From the NCBI GenBank assembly GCA_903813345.2, contig CAIIXF020000113.1, positions 1 to 62,000 of the forward strand: a stretch of 62,000 nucleotides of DNA, given 5' to 3'. This stretch comes from Owenia fusiformis. Taxonomy: Eukaryota > Annelida > Polychaeta > Sabellida > Oweniidae. Within the stretch, counting starts at the first letter, position 1, and each line of letters opens with the position of its first letter. This document shows positions 33,801 through 49,600 of this stretch, in pieces. The notes below the pieces were generated by a model. That model saw nothing but the letters and a program-made list of their open reading frames with translations. It was not told the DNA's origin and made no database searches. Both the position numbers and the translations under genes were made by a program.

Positions 33801-36800
33801 CTAGGAGCATGCATTCAGTGGGTACGTTAGGTTTATTGGCTACGCGGCTACACAGGGTCTAGAAGTAGGCCTATGAGCATGCATTCAGGGGCTACGCTAG
33901 CTACACTGGCTTTGTGACTACACAGGGTCTAAAAGTAAGCCTAGGAGCATGCATTCAGTGGCTACACTGGCTTTGCGACAACTGGTGTATAGAGGTAACC
34001 AAATGAGCATACATGCTGAGGCTCCGATAGCTACACTCACTACACGGCTACAGAGGTTGTGGAGGTAAGCCTAGGAGCAGGCATTCAGTGGCTACGTTAG
34101 CTACATTGTCTGCGCTGATACACAGGGTCGGTCTGTATGTAAGCCTAGGAGCATGCATACAGTGGCTCCGCTAGCTACACTGGGTACGCTACTACAGAGT
34201 GTACAGAGGTAACCAAAGGAGTATGCATGCTGTGGCTACGCTAGCTACACTCGCAACGCGGCTACAGAGGGTATAGAGGTGACCTTAGGGGAATGTATGC
34301 GGTAGCTACGCTAGCTACACTGGGTACGCTTCTACAGAGGGTCGGAAGGTAACCCTAGGAGCAGGCATGAGATGACTACGATAGCAACTCTGACTACGCT
34401 GCTACACAGGGTCTGGATGCAAGCCTAGGAGCATGCATTCAGTGGCAACGCTACCTACACTGGGTAGGCTACTACAGAGTGATTATATGTAACCTAAGGA
34501 GCATGCATGCGGTGGCTACACTAGCTACACTCGCTACGCGGCTACATACGTAGGTTCTGGAGATTAGTCTAGGAGCAGGGATTCGGAGGCTACGTACACT
34601 ATCTAGACTGACTACGCTGACATTACAGGGTCGGAATGTAAGCCTAGGAGCATGCATTCAGTGGCAACGCTAGCTACACTGGGTAGGCTACTACAGAGTG
34701 AATAGAGGTAACCTAAGTTGCAGTTACAGAGTGTACAGAGGTAACCAAAGGAGTATGCATGCTGTGGCTACGCTAGCTACACTTGCAACGCGGCAACAGA
34801 GGGTATAGAGGTGACCTTAGGGGATTGTATGCGGTAGCTACGCTAGCTACACTGGGTACGCTTCTACAGAGTGTCTGAAGGTAACCCTAGGAGCAGGGAT
34901 GCGATGGCTACGCTAGCTACTCTGACTACGCTGCTACACAGGATCTGGATGTAAGCCGAGGAGCATGTATTCAGTGGCAACGCTAGCTTCACTGGGTAGG
35001 CTACTACAGAGTGATTATAGGTAACCTAAGGAGCATGCATGCGGTGGCTACGCTAGTTAGACTCGCTACGCGGCTACAGAGGTTCTTGAGGTAAGCCTAG
35101 TAGCATGCATTCAGTGGCAACGCTAGCTACACTGGGAAGGCTAATACAGAGTGAATAGAACCTCAGGAGCAGCTACGCGGCTGTAGAGGGTATAGAGGTA
35201 AGATTAGGAGAATGTATGCGTTAGCTACACTGGCTACGCGATTACAGAGGATATAGAGGTTACCTAAGGAGCATGCATGCGTTGGCTACGCTAGCTACAC
35301 TTGCAACGCGGCTACAGAGGGTATAGAGGTGACCTTAGGGGAATGTATGCGGTAGCTACGCTAGCTACACTGGGTACGCTTCTACAGAGGGTCTGAAGGT
35401 AACCCTAGGAGCAGGCATGTGATGGCTACGCTAGCAACTCTGACTACGCTGCTACAAAGGGTCGGTCTGGATGTAAGCCTAGGAGCATTCATACATACGT
35501 AGGTTCTGGAAATTAGTCTAGGAGCAGGGATTCGGAGGCTACGTACGCTATCTAGACTGACTACGCTGACATTACAGGGTCTGGATGTAAGCCTAGGAAC
35601 ATGCATTCAGTAGCTCCGCTATCTACACTGGGTACGCTACAACAGAGTGTGTAGAGGTAACCTAAGAGCAGCGCTATAGCTACGCGGCTATAGAGGTAAC
35701 CTTAGTAGAATGAATGCGTTAGCTACACTGGCTACGCTGCTACAGAGTGTACAGAGGTAACCCAAGGAGCATACATGCTGTGGCTACGATAGTTACACTC
35801 ACTACACAGCTACAGAGGATGTGGATGTAAGCCTAGGAGCAGGCATTCAGTGGCTACGTTAGCTAGATTGTCTGCACTGATACACAGGGTCGGTCTGTAT
35901 GTAAGCCTAGGAGCATGCATTCAGTGGCTCCGCTAGCTACACTGGGTACGCTACTACAGAGGTAACCAAAGGAGTATGCATGCTGTGGCTACGCTAGATA
36001 CACTCGCAACGCGGCTACAGAGGGTATAGAGGTGACCTTAGGGGATTGTATGCGGTAGCTACGCTAGCTACACTGGGTACGCTTCTACAGAGTGTCTGAA
36101 GGTAACCCTAGGAGCAGGGATGCGATGGCTACGCTAGCTACTCTGACTACGCTGCTACACAGGGTCTGGATGTAAGCCGAAGAGCATGCATTCAGTGGCA
36201 ACGCTAGCTACACTGGGTAGGCTACTACAGAGTGATTATAGGTAACCTAAGGAGCATGCATGCGGTGGCTACACTAGCTATACTAGCTAAGCGGCTACAT
36301 AGGTTCTGGAGATTAGCCTAGGAGCAGTGATTCGGAGGCTACGATATCTAGACTGACTACGCTGACATTACAGGGTCGGAATGTAAGCCTAGTAGCATGC
36401 ATTCAGTGGCAACGCTAGCTACACTGGGTAGGATAATACAGAGTGAATAAAACCTCAGGAGCAGCTACGCGGCTATAGAGGGTATAGAGGTAAGATTAGG
36501 AGAATGTATGCGTTAGCTACACTGGCTACGCGATTACAGAGGATATAGAGGTTACCTAAGGAGCATGCATGCGGTGGCTACACTACCTACACTGGGTACG
36601 CTTCTACAGAGGGTCTGAAGGTAACCCTAGGAGCAGGCATGCGATGGATACGCTAGCTACTCTGACTACGCTGCTACACAAGGTCTTGATGTAAGCCTAG
36701 GAGCATGCATTCAGTGGCAACGCTAGCTACACTGGGTTACTAAAGAGTGATTATAGGTAACTTAAGGAGCATGCATGCGGTGGCTACACTACCTACACTC

Positions 36801-39800
36801 GCTATGCGGCTACATAGGTTCTGGAGATTAGCCTAGGAGCAGGGATTCGGAGGCTACGTACGCTATCTAGACTGACTACGCTGACATTACAGGGTCGGAA
36901 TGTAAGCCCAGGAGCATGCATTCAGTGGCAACTTGGTAGGCTACTACAGAGTGAATAGAGGTAACCTAAGGAGCAGCTACGCGGCTACAGAGGGTATAGA
37001 GGTAACCATAGGAGAATGTATGCGTTAGCTACATTGGCTACGCGATTACAGACGATATAGAGGTTACCTAAGGAGCATGCATGCGTTGGCTACACTACCT
37101 ACACTCGTACCTTATCTAGACTGACTACGCTTACATTACAGGGTCGGAATGTAAGCCTAGGAGCATGCATTCAGTGGCAACGCTAGCTACACTGGGTAGG
37201 CTACTACAGAGTGAATAGAGGTAACCTAAGGAGCAGCTACGCGGCTATAGAGGTAACCTTAGTAGAATGAATGCGTTAGCTACACTTGCTACGCTGCTAC
37301 AGAGTGTACAGAGGTAACCCAAGGAGAATACATGCCTAGGAGCAGGGATTCGGAGGCTACGTAAGCTATCTAGACTGACTACGCTGACATTACATGGTCG
37401 GAATGTAAGCCTAGGAGCATGCATTCAGTGGCAACGCTATTTACACTGGGTAGGCTACTACAGGAGGAGCAGCTACGCGGCTATAGAGGTAACCTTAGTA
37501 GAATGAATGCGTTAGCTACACTGGCTACGCAGCTACAGAGTGTACAGAGGTAACCCAAGGAGCATACATGCTGTGGCTACGATAGTTACACTCACTACAC
37601 AGCTACAGAGGATGTGGATGTAAGCCTAGGAGCAGGCATTCAGTGGCTACGTTAGCTACATTGTCTGCGCTGATACACAGGGTCGGTCTGTATGTAAGCC
37701 TAGGAGCATGCATTCAGTGGCTCCGCTAGCTACACTGGGTACGCTACTACAGAGGTAACCAAAGGAGTATGCATGCTGTGGCTACGCTAGATACACTCGC
37801 AACGCGGCTACAGAGGGTATAGAGGTGACCTTAGGGGATTGTATGCGGTAGCTACGCTAGCTACACTGGGTACGCTTCTACAGAGTGTCTGAAGGTAACC
37901 CAAGGAGCAGGGATTCGATGGCTACGCTAGCTACTCTGACTACGCTGCTACACAGGGTCTGGATGTAAGCCGAGGAGCATGCATTCAGTGGCAACGCTAG
38001 CTACACTGGGTAGGCTACTACAGAGTGATTATAGGTAACCTAAGGAGCATGCATGCGGTGGCTACACTAGCTATACTAGCTAAGCGGCTACATAGGTTCT
38101 GGAGATTAGCCTAGGAGCAGTGATTCGGAGGCTACGATATCTAGACTGACTACGCTGACATTACAGGGTCGGAATGTAAGCCTAGTAGCATGCATTCAGG
38201 AGCAGCTACGCGGCTATAGAGGGTATAGAGGTAACCATAGGAGAATGTATGCGTTATCTACATAGGCTACGCGATTACAGACGATATAGAGGTTACCTAA
38301 GGAGCATGCATGCGGTGGCTACACTACCTACACTCGCTACGCGGATACATAGGTTCTGGAGATTAGCCTAGGAAAAGGGATTCGGAGGCTACGTACGCTA
38401 TCTAGACTGACTACGCTGACATTACAGGGTCGGAATGTAAGCCTAGGAGCATGCATTCAGTGGCAACGCTAGTTACACTGGGTAGGCTACTACAGGAGGA
38501 GCAGCTACGCGGCTATAGAGGTAACCTTAGTAGAATGAATGCGTTAGCTACACTGGCTACGCTGCTACAGAGTGTACAGAGGTAACCCAAGGAGAATACA
38601 TGCTGTGGTTACACTGTGGATAGTTACACTCACGACACAGCTACAGAGGTTGTGGAGGAGCCTAGGAGCAGGCATTCAGTGGCTACGTTAGCTACATTGG
38701 CTACGCAGCTACACAGGGTCTGGATGTATGCCTAGGAGCATGCATTAGTGGCTCCACTGGGTACGCTACTACAGAGTGTATAGAGGTAACCAAAGTAGTA
38801 TGCATGCTGTGGCTACGCTAGCTACACTTGCAACGCGGCTACAGAGGGTATAGAGGTGACCATTTGGGGAATGTATGAGGTAGCTATGCTAGACTGGGTA
38901 CGCTTCTACACAAGGTCTTGATGTAAGCCTAGGAGCATGCATTCAGTGGCAACGCTAGCTACACTGGGTAGGCTACTACAGAGTGAATAGAGGTAACCTA
39001 ATGAGCAGCTACGCGGCTATAGAGGTAACCTTAGTAGAATGAATGCGTTAGCTACACTGGCTACGCTGCTACAGAGTGTACAGAGGTAACCCAAGGAGCA
39101 TACATGCTGTTGCTACGATAGTTACACTCACTACACAGCTACAGAGGATGTGGATGTAAGCCTAGGAGCAGGCATTCAGTGGCTATGTTAGCTACATTGG
39201 CTACTCGGCTACACAGGGTCTGGATGTAAGCCTAGGAACATGCATTCAGTAGCTCCGCTATCTACACTGGGTACGCTACAACAGAGTGTGTAGAGGTAAC
39301 CAAACGAGTATGCATGCTGTGGCTACGCTAGCTACACTGGGTAGGCTACTACAGAGTGAATAGAGGTAACCTAAGGAGCAGCTACGCGGCTATAGAGGTA
39401 ATCTTAGTAGAATGAATGCGTTAGCTACACTGGCTACGCTGCTACAGAGTGTACAGAGGTAACACAAGGAGAATACATGCTGTGGTTACACTGTGGATAG
39501 TTACACTCACGACACAGCTACAGAGGTTGTGGAGGAGCCTAGGAGCAGGCATTCAGTGGCTACGTTAGCTACATTGGCTACGCAGCTACACAGGGTCTGG
39601 ATGTATGTTTAGGAGCATGCATTCAGTGGCCCCACTGGGTACGCTACTACAGAGTGTATAGAGGTAACCAAACGAGTATGCATGCTGTGGCTACGCTAGC
39701 TACACTCGCAACGTGGCTACAGAGGGTATAGAGGTGACCTTAGGGGAATGTATGTGCTTGCTACGGTAGCTACAATGGGTACGCTTCTACAGAGGGTCGG

Positions 39801-40690
39801 AAGGTAACCCTAGGAGCATGCATACAGTGGCTCCGCTAGCTACACTCGTTACGAGGCTACAGAGGGTATAGATGTAACCTTAGGAGAATGTATGCGGTAG
39901 ATACCCTAGCAACACTGGCTACGCGGCTACAGAGGGTCTGGAGGTAACCCTAGGAGCAGGCATGCGATGGCTACGCTTTCTAATCTGACTACGCTTCTAC
40001 ACAGGGTCTGGATGTAGACCTAGGAGCATGCATTCAGTGGGTACGTTAGGTTTATTGGCTACGCGGCTACACAGGGTCTAGAAGTAGGCCTATGAGCATG
40101 CATTCAGGGGCTACGCTAGCTACACTGGCTTTGTGACTACACAGGGTCTAAAAGTAAGCCTAGGATCATGCATTCAGTGGCTACACTGGCTTTGCGACAA
40201 CTGGTGTATAGAGGTAACCAAATGAGCATACATGCTGAGGCTCCGATAGCTACACTCACTACACGGCTACAGAGGTTGTGGAGGTAAGCCTAGGAGCAGG
40301 CATTCAGTGGCTACGTTAGCTACATTGTCTGCGCTGATACACAGGGTCGGTCTGTATGTAAGCCTAGGAGCATGCATACAGTGGCTCCGCTAGCTACACT
40401 GGGTACGCTACTACAGAGTGTACAGAGGTAACCAAAGGAGTATGCATGCTGTGGCTACGCTAGCTACACTCGCAACGCGGCTACAGAGGGTATAGAGGTG
40501 ACCTTAGGGGAATGTATGCGGTAGCTACGCTAGCTACACTGGGTACGCTTCTACAGAGGGTCGGAAGGTAACCCTAGGAGCAGGCATGAGATGACTACGA
40601 TAGCAACTCTGACTACGCTGCTACACAGGGTCTGGATGCAAGCCTAGGAGCATGCATTCAGTGGCAACGCTACCTACACTGGGTAGGCTA
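30897..40690. repeat. Higher-order repeat copy 1 (9794 bp)
   Basis: Starts at the landmark used for phasing (the phase is arbitrary). Made of a 3575 bp and a 6219 bp block. Lacks 142 bp (two monomers) at about 31516 relative to the third copy. Confidence 0.9.
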
Positions 40691-43600
40691 CTACAGAGTG
40701 ATTATATGTAACCTAAGGAGCATGCATGCGGTGGCTACACTAGCTACACTCGCTACGCGGCTACATACGTAGGTTCTGGAGATTAGTCTAGGAGCAGGGA
40801 TTCGGAGGCTACGTACACTATCTAGACTGACTACGCTGACATTACAGGGTCGGAATGTAAGCCTAGGAGCATGCATTCAGTGGCAACGCTAGCTACACTG
40901 GGTAGGCTACTACAGAGTGAATAGAGGTAACCTAAGTTGCAGTTACAGAGTGTACAGAGGTAACCAAAGGAGTATGCATGCTGTGGCTACGCTAGCTACA
41001 CTTGCAACGCGGCAACAGAGGGTATAGAGGTGACCTTAGGGGATTGTATGCGGTAGCTACGCTAGCTACACTGGGTACGCTTCTACAGAGTGTCTGAAGG
41101 TAACCCTAGGAGCAGGGATGCGATGGCTACGCTAGCTACTCTGACTACGCTGCTACACAGGATCTGGATGTAAGCCGAGGAGCATGTATTCAGTGGCAAC
41201 GCTAGCTACACTGGGTAGGCTACTACAGAGTGATTATAGGTAACCTAAGGAGCATACATGCGGTGGCTACGCTAGTTAGACTCGCTACGCAGCTACAGAG
41301 GTTCTTGAGGCTACGCGATTACAGAGGATATAGAGGTTACCTAAGGAGCATGCATGCGTTGGCTACGCTAGCTACACTTGCAACGCGGCTACAGAGGGTA
41401 TAGAGGTGACCTTAGGGGAATGTATGCGGTAGCTACGCTAGCTACACTGGGTACGCTTCTACAGAGGGTCTGAAGGTAACCCTAGGAGCAGGCATGTGAT
41501 GGCTACGCTAGCAACTCTGACTACGCTGCTACAAAGGGTCGGTCTGGATGTAAGCCTAGGAGCATTCATACATACGTAGGTTCTGGAAATTAGTCTAGGA
41601 GCAGGGATTCGGAGGCTACGTACGCTATCTAGACTGACTACGCTGACATTACAGGGTCGGAATGTAAGCCTAGGAGCATGCATTCAGTGGCAACGCTAGT
41701 TACACTGGGTAGGCTACTACAGGAGGAGCAGCTACGCGGCCATAGAGGTAACCTTAGTAGAATGAATGCCTTAGCTACACTGGCTACGCTGCTACAGAGT
41801 GTACAGAGGTAACCCAAGGAGCATACATGCTGTGGCTACGATAGTTACACTCACTACACAGCTACAGAGGATGTGGATGTAAGCCTAGGAGCAGGCATTC
41901 AGTGGCTACGTTAGCTACATTGGCTACTCGGCTACACAGGGTCTGGATGTAAGCCTAGGAACATGCATTCAGTAGCTCCGCTATCTACACTGGGTACGCT
42001 ACAACAGAGTGTGTAGAGGTAACCTAAGAGCAGCGCTATAGCTACGCGGCTATTGAGGTAACCTTAGTAGAATGAATGCGTTAGCTACACTGGCTACGCT
42101 GCTACAGAGGTAACCCAAGGAGAATACATGCCTAGGAGCAGGGATTCGGAGGCTACGTAAGCTATCTAGACTGACTACGCTGACATTACAGGGTCGGAAT
42201 GTAAGCCCAGGAGCATGCATTCAGTGGCAACTTGGTAGGCTACTACAGAGTGAATAGAGGTAACCTAAGGAGCAGCTACGCGGCTATAGAGGGTATAGAG
42301 GTAACCATAGGAGAATGTATGCGTTAGCTACATTGGCTACGCGATTACAGACGATATAGAGATTACCTAAGGAGCATGCATGCGGTGGCTACACTACCTA
42401 CACTCGCTACGCGGATACATAGGTTCTGGAGATTAGCCTAGGAAAAGGGATTCGGAGGCTACGTACGCTATCTAGACTGACTACGCTGACATTACATGGT
42501 CGGAATGTAAGCCTAGGAGCATGCATTCAGTGGCAACGCTATTTACACTGGGTAGGCTACTACAGGAGGAGCAGCTACGCGGCTATAGAGGTAACCTTAG
42601 TAGAATGAATGCGTTAGCTACACTGGCTACGCTGCTACAGAGTGTACAGAGGTAACCCAAGGAGCATACATGCTGTTGCTACGATAGTTACACTCACTAC
42701 ACAGCTACAGAGGATGTGGATGTAAGCCTAGGAGCAGGCATTCAGTGGCTATGTTAGCTACATTGGCTACTCGGCTACACAGGGTCTGGATGTAAGCCTA
42801 GGAACATGCATTCAGTAGCTCCGCTATCTACACTGGGTACGCTACAACAGAGTGTGTAGAGGTAACCAAACGAGTATGCATGCTGTGGCTACGCTAGCTA
42901 CACTGGGTAGGCTACTACAGAGTGAATAGAGGTAACCTAAGGAGCAGCTACGCGGCTATAGAGGTAACCTTAGTAGAATGAATGCGTTAGCTACACTGGC
43001 TACGCTGCTACAGAGTGTACAGAGGTAACACAAGGAGAATACATGCTGTGGTTACACTGTGGATAGTTACACTCACGACACAGCTACAGAGGTTGTGGAG
43101 GAGCCTAGGAGCAGGCATTCAGTGGCTACGTTAGCTACATTGGCTACGCAGCTACACAGGGTCTGGGTGTATGTTTAGGAGCATGCATTCAGTGGCCCCA
43201 CTGGGTACGCTACTACAGAGTGTATAGAGGTAACCAAACGAGTATGCATGCTGTGGCTACGCTAGCTACACTCGCAACGTAGCTACAGAGGGTATAGAGG
43301 TGACCTTAGGGAATGTATGTGCTTGCTACGGTAGCTACAATGGGTACGCTTCTACAGAGGGTCGGAAGGTAACCCTAGGAGCATGCATACAGTGGCTCCG
43401 CTAGCTACACTCGTTACGAGGCTACAGAGGGTATAGATGTAACCTTAGGAGAATGTATGCGGTAGATACCCTAGCAACACTGGCTACGCGGCTACAGAGG
43501 GTCTGGAGGTAACCCTAGGAGCAGGCATGCGATGGCTACGCTTTCTAATCTGACTACGCTTCTACACAGGGTCTGGATGTAGACCTAGGAGCATGCATTC

Positions 43601-46600
43601 AGTGGGTACGTTAGGTTTATTGGCTACGCGGCTACACAGGGTCTAGAAGTAGGCCTATGAGCATGCATTCAGGGGCTACGCTAGCTACACTGGCTTTGTG
43701 ACTACACAGGGTCTAAAAGTAAGCCTAGGAGCATGCATTCAGTGGCTACACTGGCTTTGCGACAACTGGTGTATAGAGGTAACCAAATGAGCATACATGC
43801 TGAGGCTCCGATAGCTACACTCACTACACGGCTACAGAGGTTGTGGAGGTAAGCCTAGGAGCAGGCATTCAGTGGCTACGTTAGCTACATTGTCTGCGCT
43901 GATACACAGGGTCGGTCTGTATGTAAGCCTAGGAGCATGCATACAGTGGCTCCGCTAGCTACACTGGGTACGCTACTACAGAGTGTACAGAGGTAACCAA
44001 AGGAGTATGCATGCTGTGGCTACGCTAGCTACACTCGCAACGCGGCTACAGAGGGTATAGAGGTGACCTTAGGGGAATGTATGCGGTAGCTACGCTAGCT
44101 ACACTGGGTACGCTTCTACAGAGGGTCGGAAGGTAACCCTAGGAGCAGGCATGAGATGACTACGATAGCAACTCTGACTACGCTGCTACACAGGGTCTGG
44201 ATGCAAGCCTAGGAGCATGCATTCAGTGGCAACGCTACCTACACTGGGTAGGCTACTACAGAGTGATTATATGTAACCTAAGGAGCATGCATGCGGTGGC
44301 TACACTAGCTACACTCGCTACGCGGCTACATACGTAGGTTCTGGAGATTAGTCTAGGAGCAGGGATTCGGAGGCTACGTACACTATCTAGACTGACTACG
44401 CTGACATTACAGGGTCGGAATGTAAGCCTAGGAGCATGCATTCAGTGGCAACGCTAGCTACACTGGGTAGGCTACTACAGAGTGAATAGAGGTAACCTAA
44501 GTTGCAGTTACAGAGTGTACAGAGGTAACCAAAGGAGTATGCATGCTGTGGCTACGCTAGCTACACTTGCAACGCGGCAACAGAGGGTATAGAGGTGACC
44601 TTAGGGGATTGTATGCGGTAGCTACGCTAGCTACACTGGGTACGCTTCTACAGAGTGTCTGAAGGTAACCCTAGGAGCAGGGATGCGATGGCTACGCTAG
44701 CTACTCTGACTACGCTGCTACACAGGATCTGGATGTAAGCCGAGGAGCATGTATTCAGTGGCAACGCTAGCTTCACTGGGTAGGCTACTACAGAGTGATT
44801 ATAGGTAACCTAAGGAGCATGCATGCGGTGGCTACGCTAGTTAGACTCGCTACGCGGCTACAGAGGTTCTTGAGGTAAGCCTAGTAGCATGCATTCAGTG
44901 GCAACGCTAGCTACACTGGGAAGGCTAATACAGAGTGAATAGAACCTCAGGAGCAGCTACGCGGCTGTAGAGGGTATAGAGGTAAGATTAGGAGAATGTA
45001 TGCGTTAGCTACACTGGCTACGCGATTACAGAGGATATAGAGGTTACCTAAGGAGCATGCATGCGTTGGCTACGCTAGCTACACTTGCAACGCGGCTACA
45101 GAGGGTATAGAGGTGACCTTAGGGGAATGTATGCGGTAGCTACGCTAGCTACACTGGGTACGCTTCTACAGAGGGTCTGAAGGTAACCCTAGGAGCAGGC
45201 ATGTGATGGCTACGCTAGCAACTCTGACTACGCTGCTACAAAGGGTCGGTCTGGATGTAAGCCTAGGAGCATTCATACATACGTAGGTTCTGGAAATTAG
45301 TCTAGGAGCAGGGATTCGGAGGCTACGTACGCTATCTAGACTGACTACGCTGACATTACAGGGTCTGGATGTAAGCCTAGGAACATGCATTCAGTAGCTC
45401 CGCTATCTACACTGGGTACGCTACAACAGAGTGTGTAGAGGTAACCTAAGAGCAGCGCTATAGCTACGCGGCTATAGAGGTAACCTTAGTAGAATGAATG
45501 CGTTAGCTACACTGGCTACGCTGCTACAGAGTGTACAGAGGTAACCCAAGGAGCATACATGCTGTGGCTACGATAGTTACACTCACTACACAGCTACAGA
45601 GGATGTGGATGTAAGCCTAGGAGCAGGCATTCAGTGGCTACGTTAGCTAGATTGTCTGCACTGATACACAGGGTCGGTCTGTATGTAAGCCTAGGAGCAT
45701 GCATTCAGTGGCTCCGCTAGCTACACTGGGTACGCTACTACAGAGGTAACCAAAGGAGTATGCATGCTGTGGCTACGCTAGATACACTCGCAACGCGGCT
45801 ACAGAGGGTATAGAGGTGACCTTAGGGGATTGTATGCGGTAGCTACGCTAGCTACACTGGGTACGCTTCTACAGAGTGTCTGAAGGTAACCCTAGGAGCA
45901 GGGATGCGATGGCTACGCTAGCTACTCTGACTACGCTGCTACACAGGGTCTGGATGTAAGCCGAAGAGCATGCATTCAGTGGCAACGCTAGCTACACTGG
46001 GTAGGCTACTACAGAGTGATTATAGGTAACCTAAGGAGCATGCATGCGGTGGCTACACTAGCTATACTAGCTAAGCGGCTACATAGGTTCTGGAGATTAG
46101 CCTAGGAGCAGTGATTCGGAGGCTACGATATCTAGACTGACTACGCTGACATTACAGGGTCGGAATGTAAGCCTAGTAGCATGCATTCAGTGGCAACGCT
46201 AGCTACACTGGGTAGGATAATACAGAGTGAATAAAACCTCAGGAGCAGCTACGCGGCTATAGAGGGTATAGAGGTAAGATTAGGAGAATGTATGCGTTAG
46301 CTACACTGGCTACGCGATTACAGAGGATATAGAGGTTACCTAAGGAGCATGCATGCGGTGGCTACACTACCTACACTGGGTACGCTTCTACAGAGGGTCT
46401 GAAGGTAACCCTAGGAGCAGGCATGCGATGGATACGCTAGCTACTCTGACTACGCTGCTACACAAGGTCTTGATGTAAGCCTAGGAGCATGCATTCAGTG
46501 GCAACGCTAGCTACACTGGGTTACTAAAGAGTGATTATAGGTAACTTAAGGAGCATGCATGCGGTGGCTACACTACCTACACTCGCTATGCGGCTACATA

Positions 46601-49600
46601 GGTTCTGGAGATTAGCCTAGGAGCAGGGATTCGGAGGCTACGTACGCTATCTAGACTGACTACGCTGACATTACAGGGTCGGAATGTAAGCCCAGGAGCA
46701 TGCATTCAGTGGCAACTTGGTAGGCTACTACAGAGTGAATAGAGGTAACCTAAGGAGCAGCTACGCGGCTACAGAGGGTATAGAGGTAACCATAGGAGAA
46801 TGTATGCGTTAGCTACATTGGCTACGCGATTACAGACGATATAGAGGTTACCTAAGGAGCATGCATGCGTTGGCTACACTACCTACACTCGTACCTTATC
46901 TAGACTGACTACGCTTACATTACAGGGTCGGAATGTAAGCCTAGGAGCATGCATTCAGTGGCAACGCTAGCTACACTGGGTAGGCTACTACAGAGTGAAT
47001 AGAGGTAACCTAAGGAGCAGCTACGCGGCTATAGAGGTAACCTTAGTAGAATGAATGCGTTAGCTACACTTGCTACGCTGCTACAGAGTGTACAGAGGTA
47101 ACCCAAGGAGAATACATGCCTAGGAGCAGGGATTCGGAGGCTACGTAAGCTATCTAGACTGACTACGCTGACATTACATGGTCGGAATGTAAGCCTAGGA
47201 GCATGCATTCAGTGGCAACGCTATTTACACTGGGTAGGCTACTACAGGAGGAGCAGCTACGCGGCTATAGAGGTAACCTTAGTAGAATGAATGCGTTAGC
47301 TACACTGGCTACGCAGCTACAGAGTGTACAGAGGTAACCCAAGGAGCATACATGCTGTGGCTACGATAGTTACACTCACTACACAGCTACAGAGGATGTG
47401 GATGTAAGCCTAGGAGCAGGCATTCAGTGGCTACGTTAGCTACATTGTCTGCGCTGATACACAGGGTCGGTCTGTATGTAAGCCTAGGAGCATGCATTCA
47501 GTGGCTCCGCTAGCTACACTGGGTACGCTACTACAGAGGTAACCAAAGGAGTATGCATGCTGTGGCTACGCTAGATACACTCGCAACGCGGCTACAGAGG
47601 GTATAGAGGTGACCTTAGGGGATTGTATGCGGTAGCTACGCTAGCTACACTGGGTACGCTTCTACAGAGTGTCTGAAGGTAACCCAAGGAGCAGGGATTC
47701 GATGGCTACGCTAGCTACTCTGACTACGCTGCTACACAGGGTCTGGATGTAAGCCGAGGAGCATGCATTCAGTGGCAACGCTAGCTACACTGGGTAGGCT
47801 ACTACAGAGTGATTATAGGTAACCTAAGGAGCATGCATGCGGTGGCTACACTAGCTATACTAGCTAAGCGGCTACATAGGTTCTGGAGATTAGCCTAGGA
47901 GCAGTGATTCGGAGGCTACGATATCTAGACTGACTACGCTGACATTACAGGGTCGGAATGTAAGCCTAGTAGCATGCATTCAGGAGCAGCTACGCGGCTA
48001 TAGAGGGTATAGAGGTAACCATAGGAGAATGTATGCGTTATCTACATAGGCTACGCGATTACAGACGATATAGAGGTTACCTAAGGAGCATGCATGCGGT
48101 GGCTACACTACCTACACTCGCTACGCGGATACATAGGTTCTGGAGATTAGCCTAGGAAAAGGGATTCGGAGGCTACGTACGCTATCTAGACTGACTACGC
48201 TGACATTACAGGGTCGGAATGTAAGCCTAGGAGCATGCATTCAGTGGCAACGCTAGTTACACTGGGTAGGCTACTACAGGAGGAGCAGCTACGCGGCTAT
48301 AGAGGTAACCTTAGTAGAATGAATGCGTTAGCTACACTGGCTACGCTGCTACAGAGTGTACAGAGGTAACCCAAGGAGAATACATGCTGTGGTTACACTG
48401 TGGATAGTTACACTCACGACACAGCTACAGAGGTTGTGGAGGAGCCTAGGAGCAGGCATTCAGTGGCTACGTTAGCTACATTGGCTACGCAGCTACACAG
48501 GGTCTGGATGTATGCCTAGGAGCATGCATTAGTGGCTCCACTGGGTACGCTACTACAGAGTGTATAGAGGTAACCAAAGTAGTATGCATGCTGTGGCTAC
48601 GCTAGCTACACTTGCAACGCGGCTACAGAGGGTATAGAGGTAACCATTTGGGGAATGTATGAGGTAGCTATGCTAGACTGGGTACGCTTCTACACAAGGT
48701 CTTGATGTAAGCCTAGGAGCATGCATTCAGTGGCAACGCTAGCTACACTGGGTAGGCTACTACAGAGTGAATAGAGGTAACCTAATGAGCAGCTACGCGG
48801 CTATAGAGGTAACCTTAGTAGAATGAATGCGTTAGCTACACTGGCTACGCTGCTACAGAGTGTACAGAGGTAACCCAAGGAGCATACATGCTGTTGCTAC
48901 GATAGTTACACTCACTACACAGCTACAGAGGATGTGGATGTAAGCCTAGGAGCAGGCATTCAGTGGCTATGTTAGCTACATTGGCTACTCGGCTACACAG
49001 GGTCTGGATGTAAGCCTAGGAACATGCATTCAGTAGCTCCGCTATCTACACTGGGTACGCTACAACAGAGTGTGTAGAGGTAACCAAACGAGTATGCATG
49101 CTGTGGCTACGCTAGCTACACTGGGTAGGCTACTACAGAGTGAATAGAGGTAACCTAAGGAGCAGCTACGCGGCTATAGAGGTAATCTTAGTAGAATGAA
49201 TGCGTTAGCTACACTGGCTACGCTGCTACAGAGTGTACAGAGGTAACACAAGGAGAATACATGCTGTGGTTACACTGTGGATAGTTACACTCACGACACA
49301 GCTACAGAGGTTGTGGAGGAGCCTAGGAGCAGGCATTCAGTGGCTACGTTAGCTACATTGGCTACGCAGCTACACAGGGTCTGGATGTATGTTTAGGAGC
49401 ATGCATTCAGTGGCCCCACTGGGTACGCAACTACAGAGTGTATAGAGGTAACCAAACGAGTATGCATGCTGTGGCTACGCTAGCTACACTCGCAACGTGG
49501 CTACAGAGGGTATAGAGGTGACCTTAGGGGAATGTATGTGCTTGCTACGGTAGCTACAATGGGTACGCTTCTACAGAGGGTCGGAAGGTAACCCTAGGAG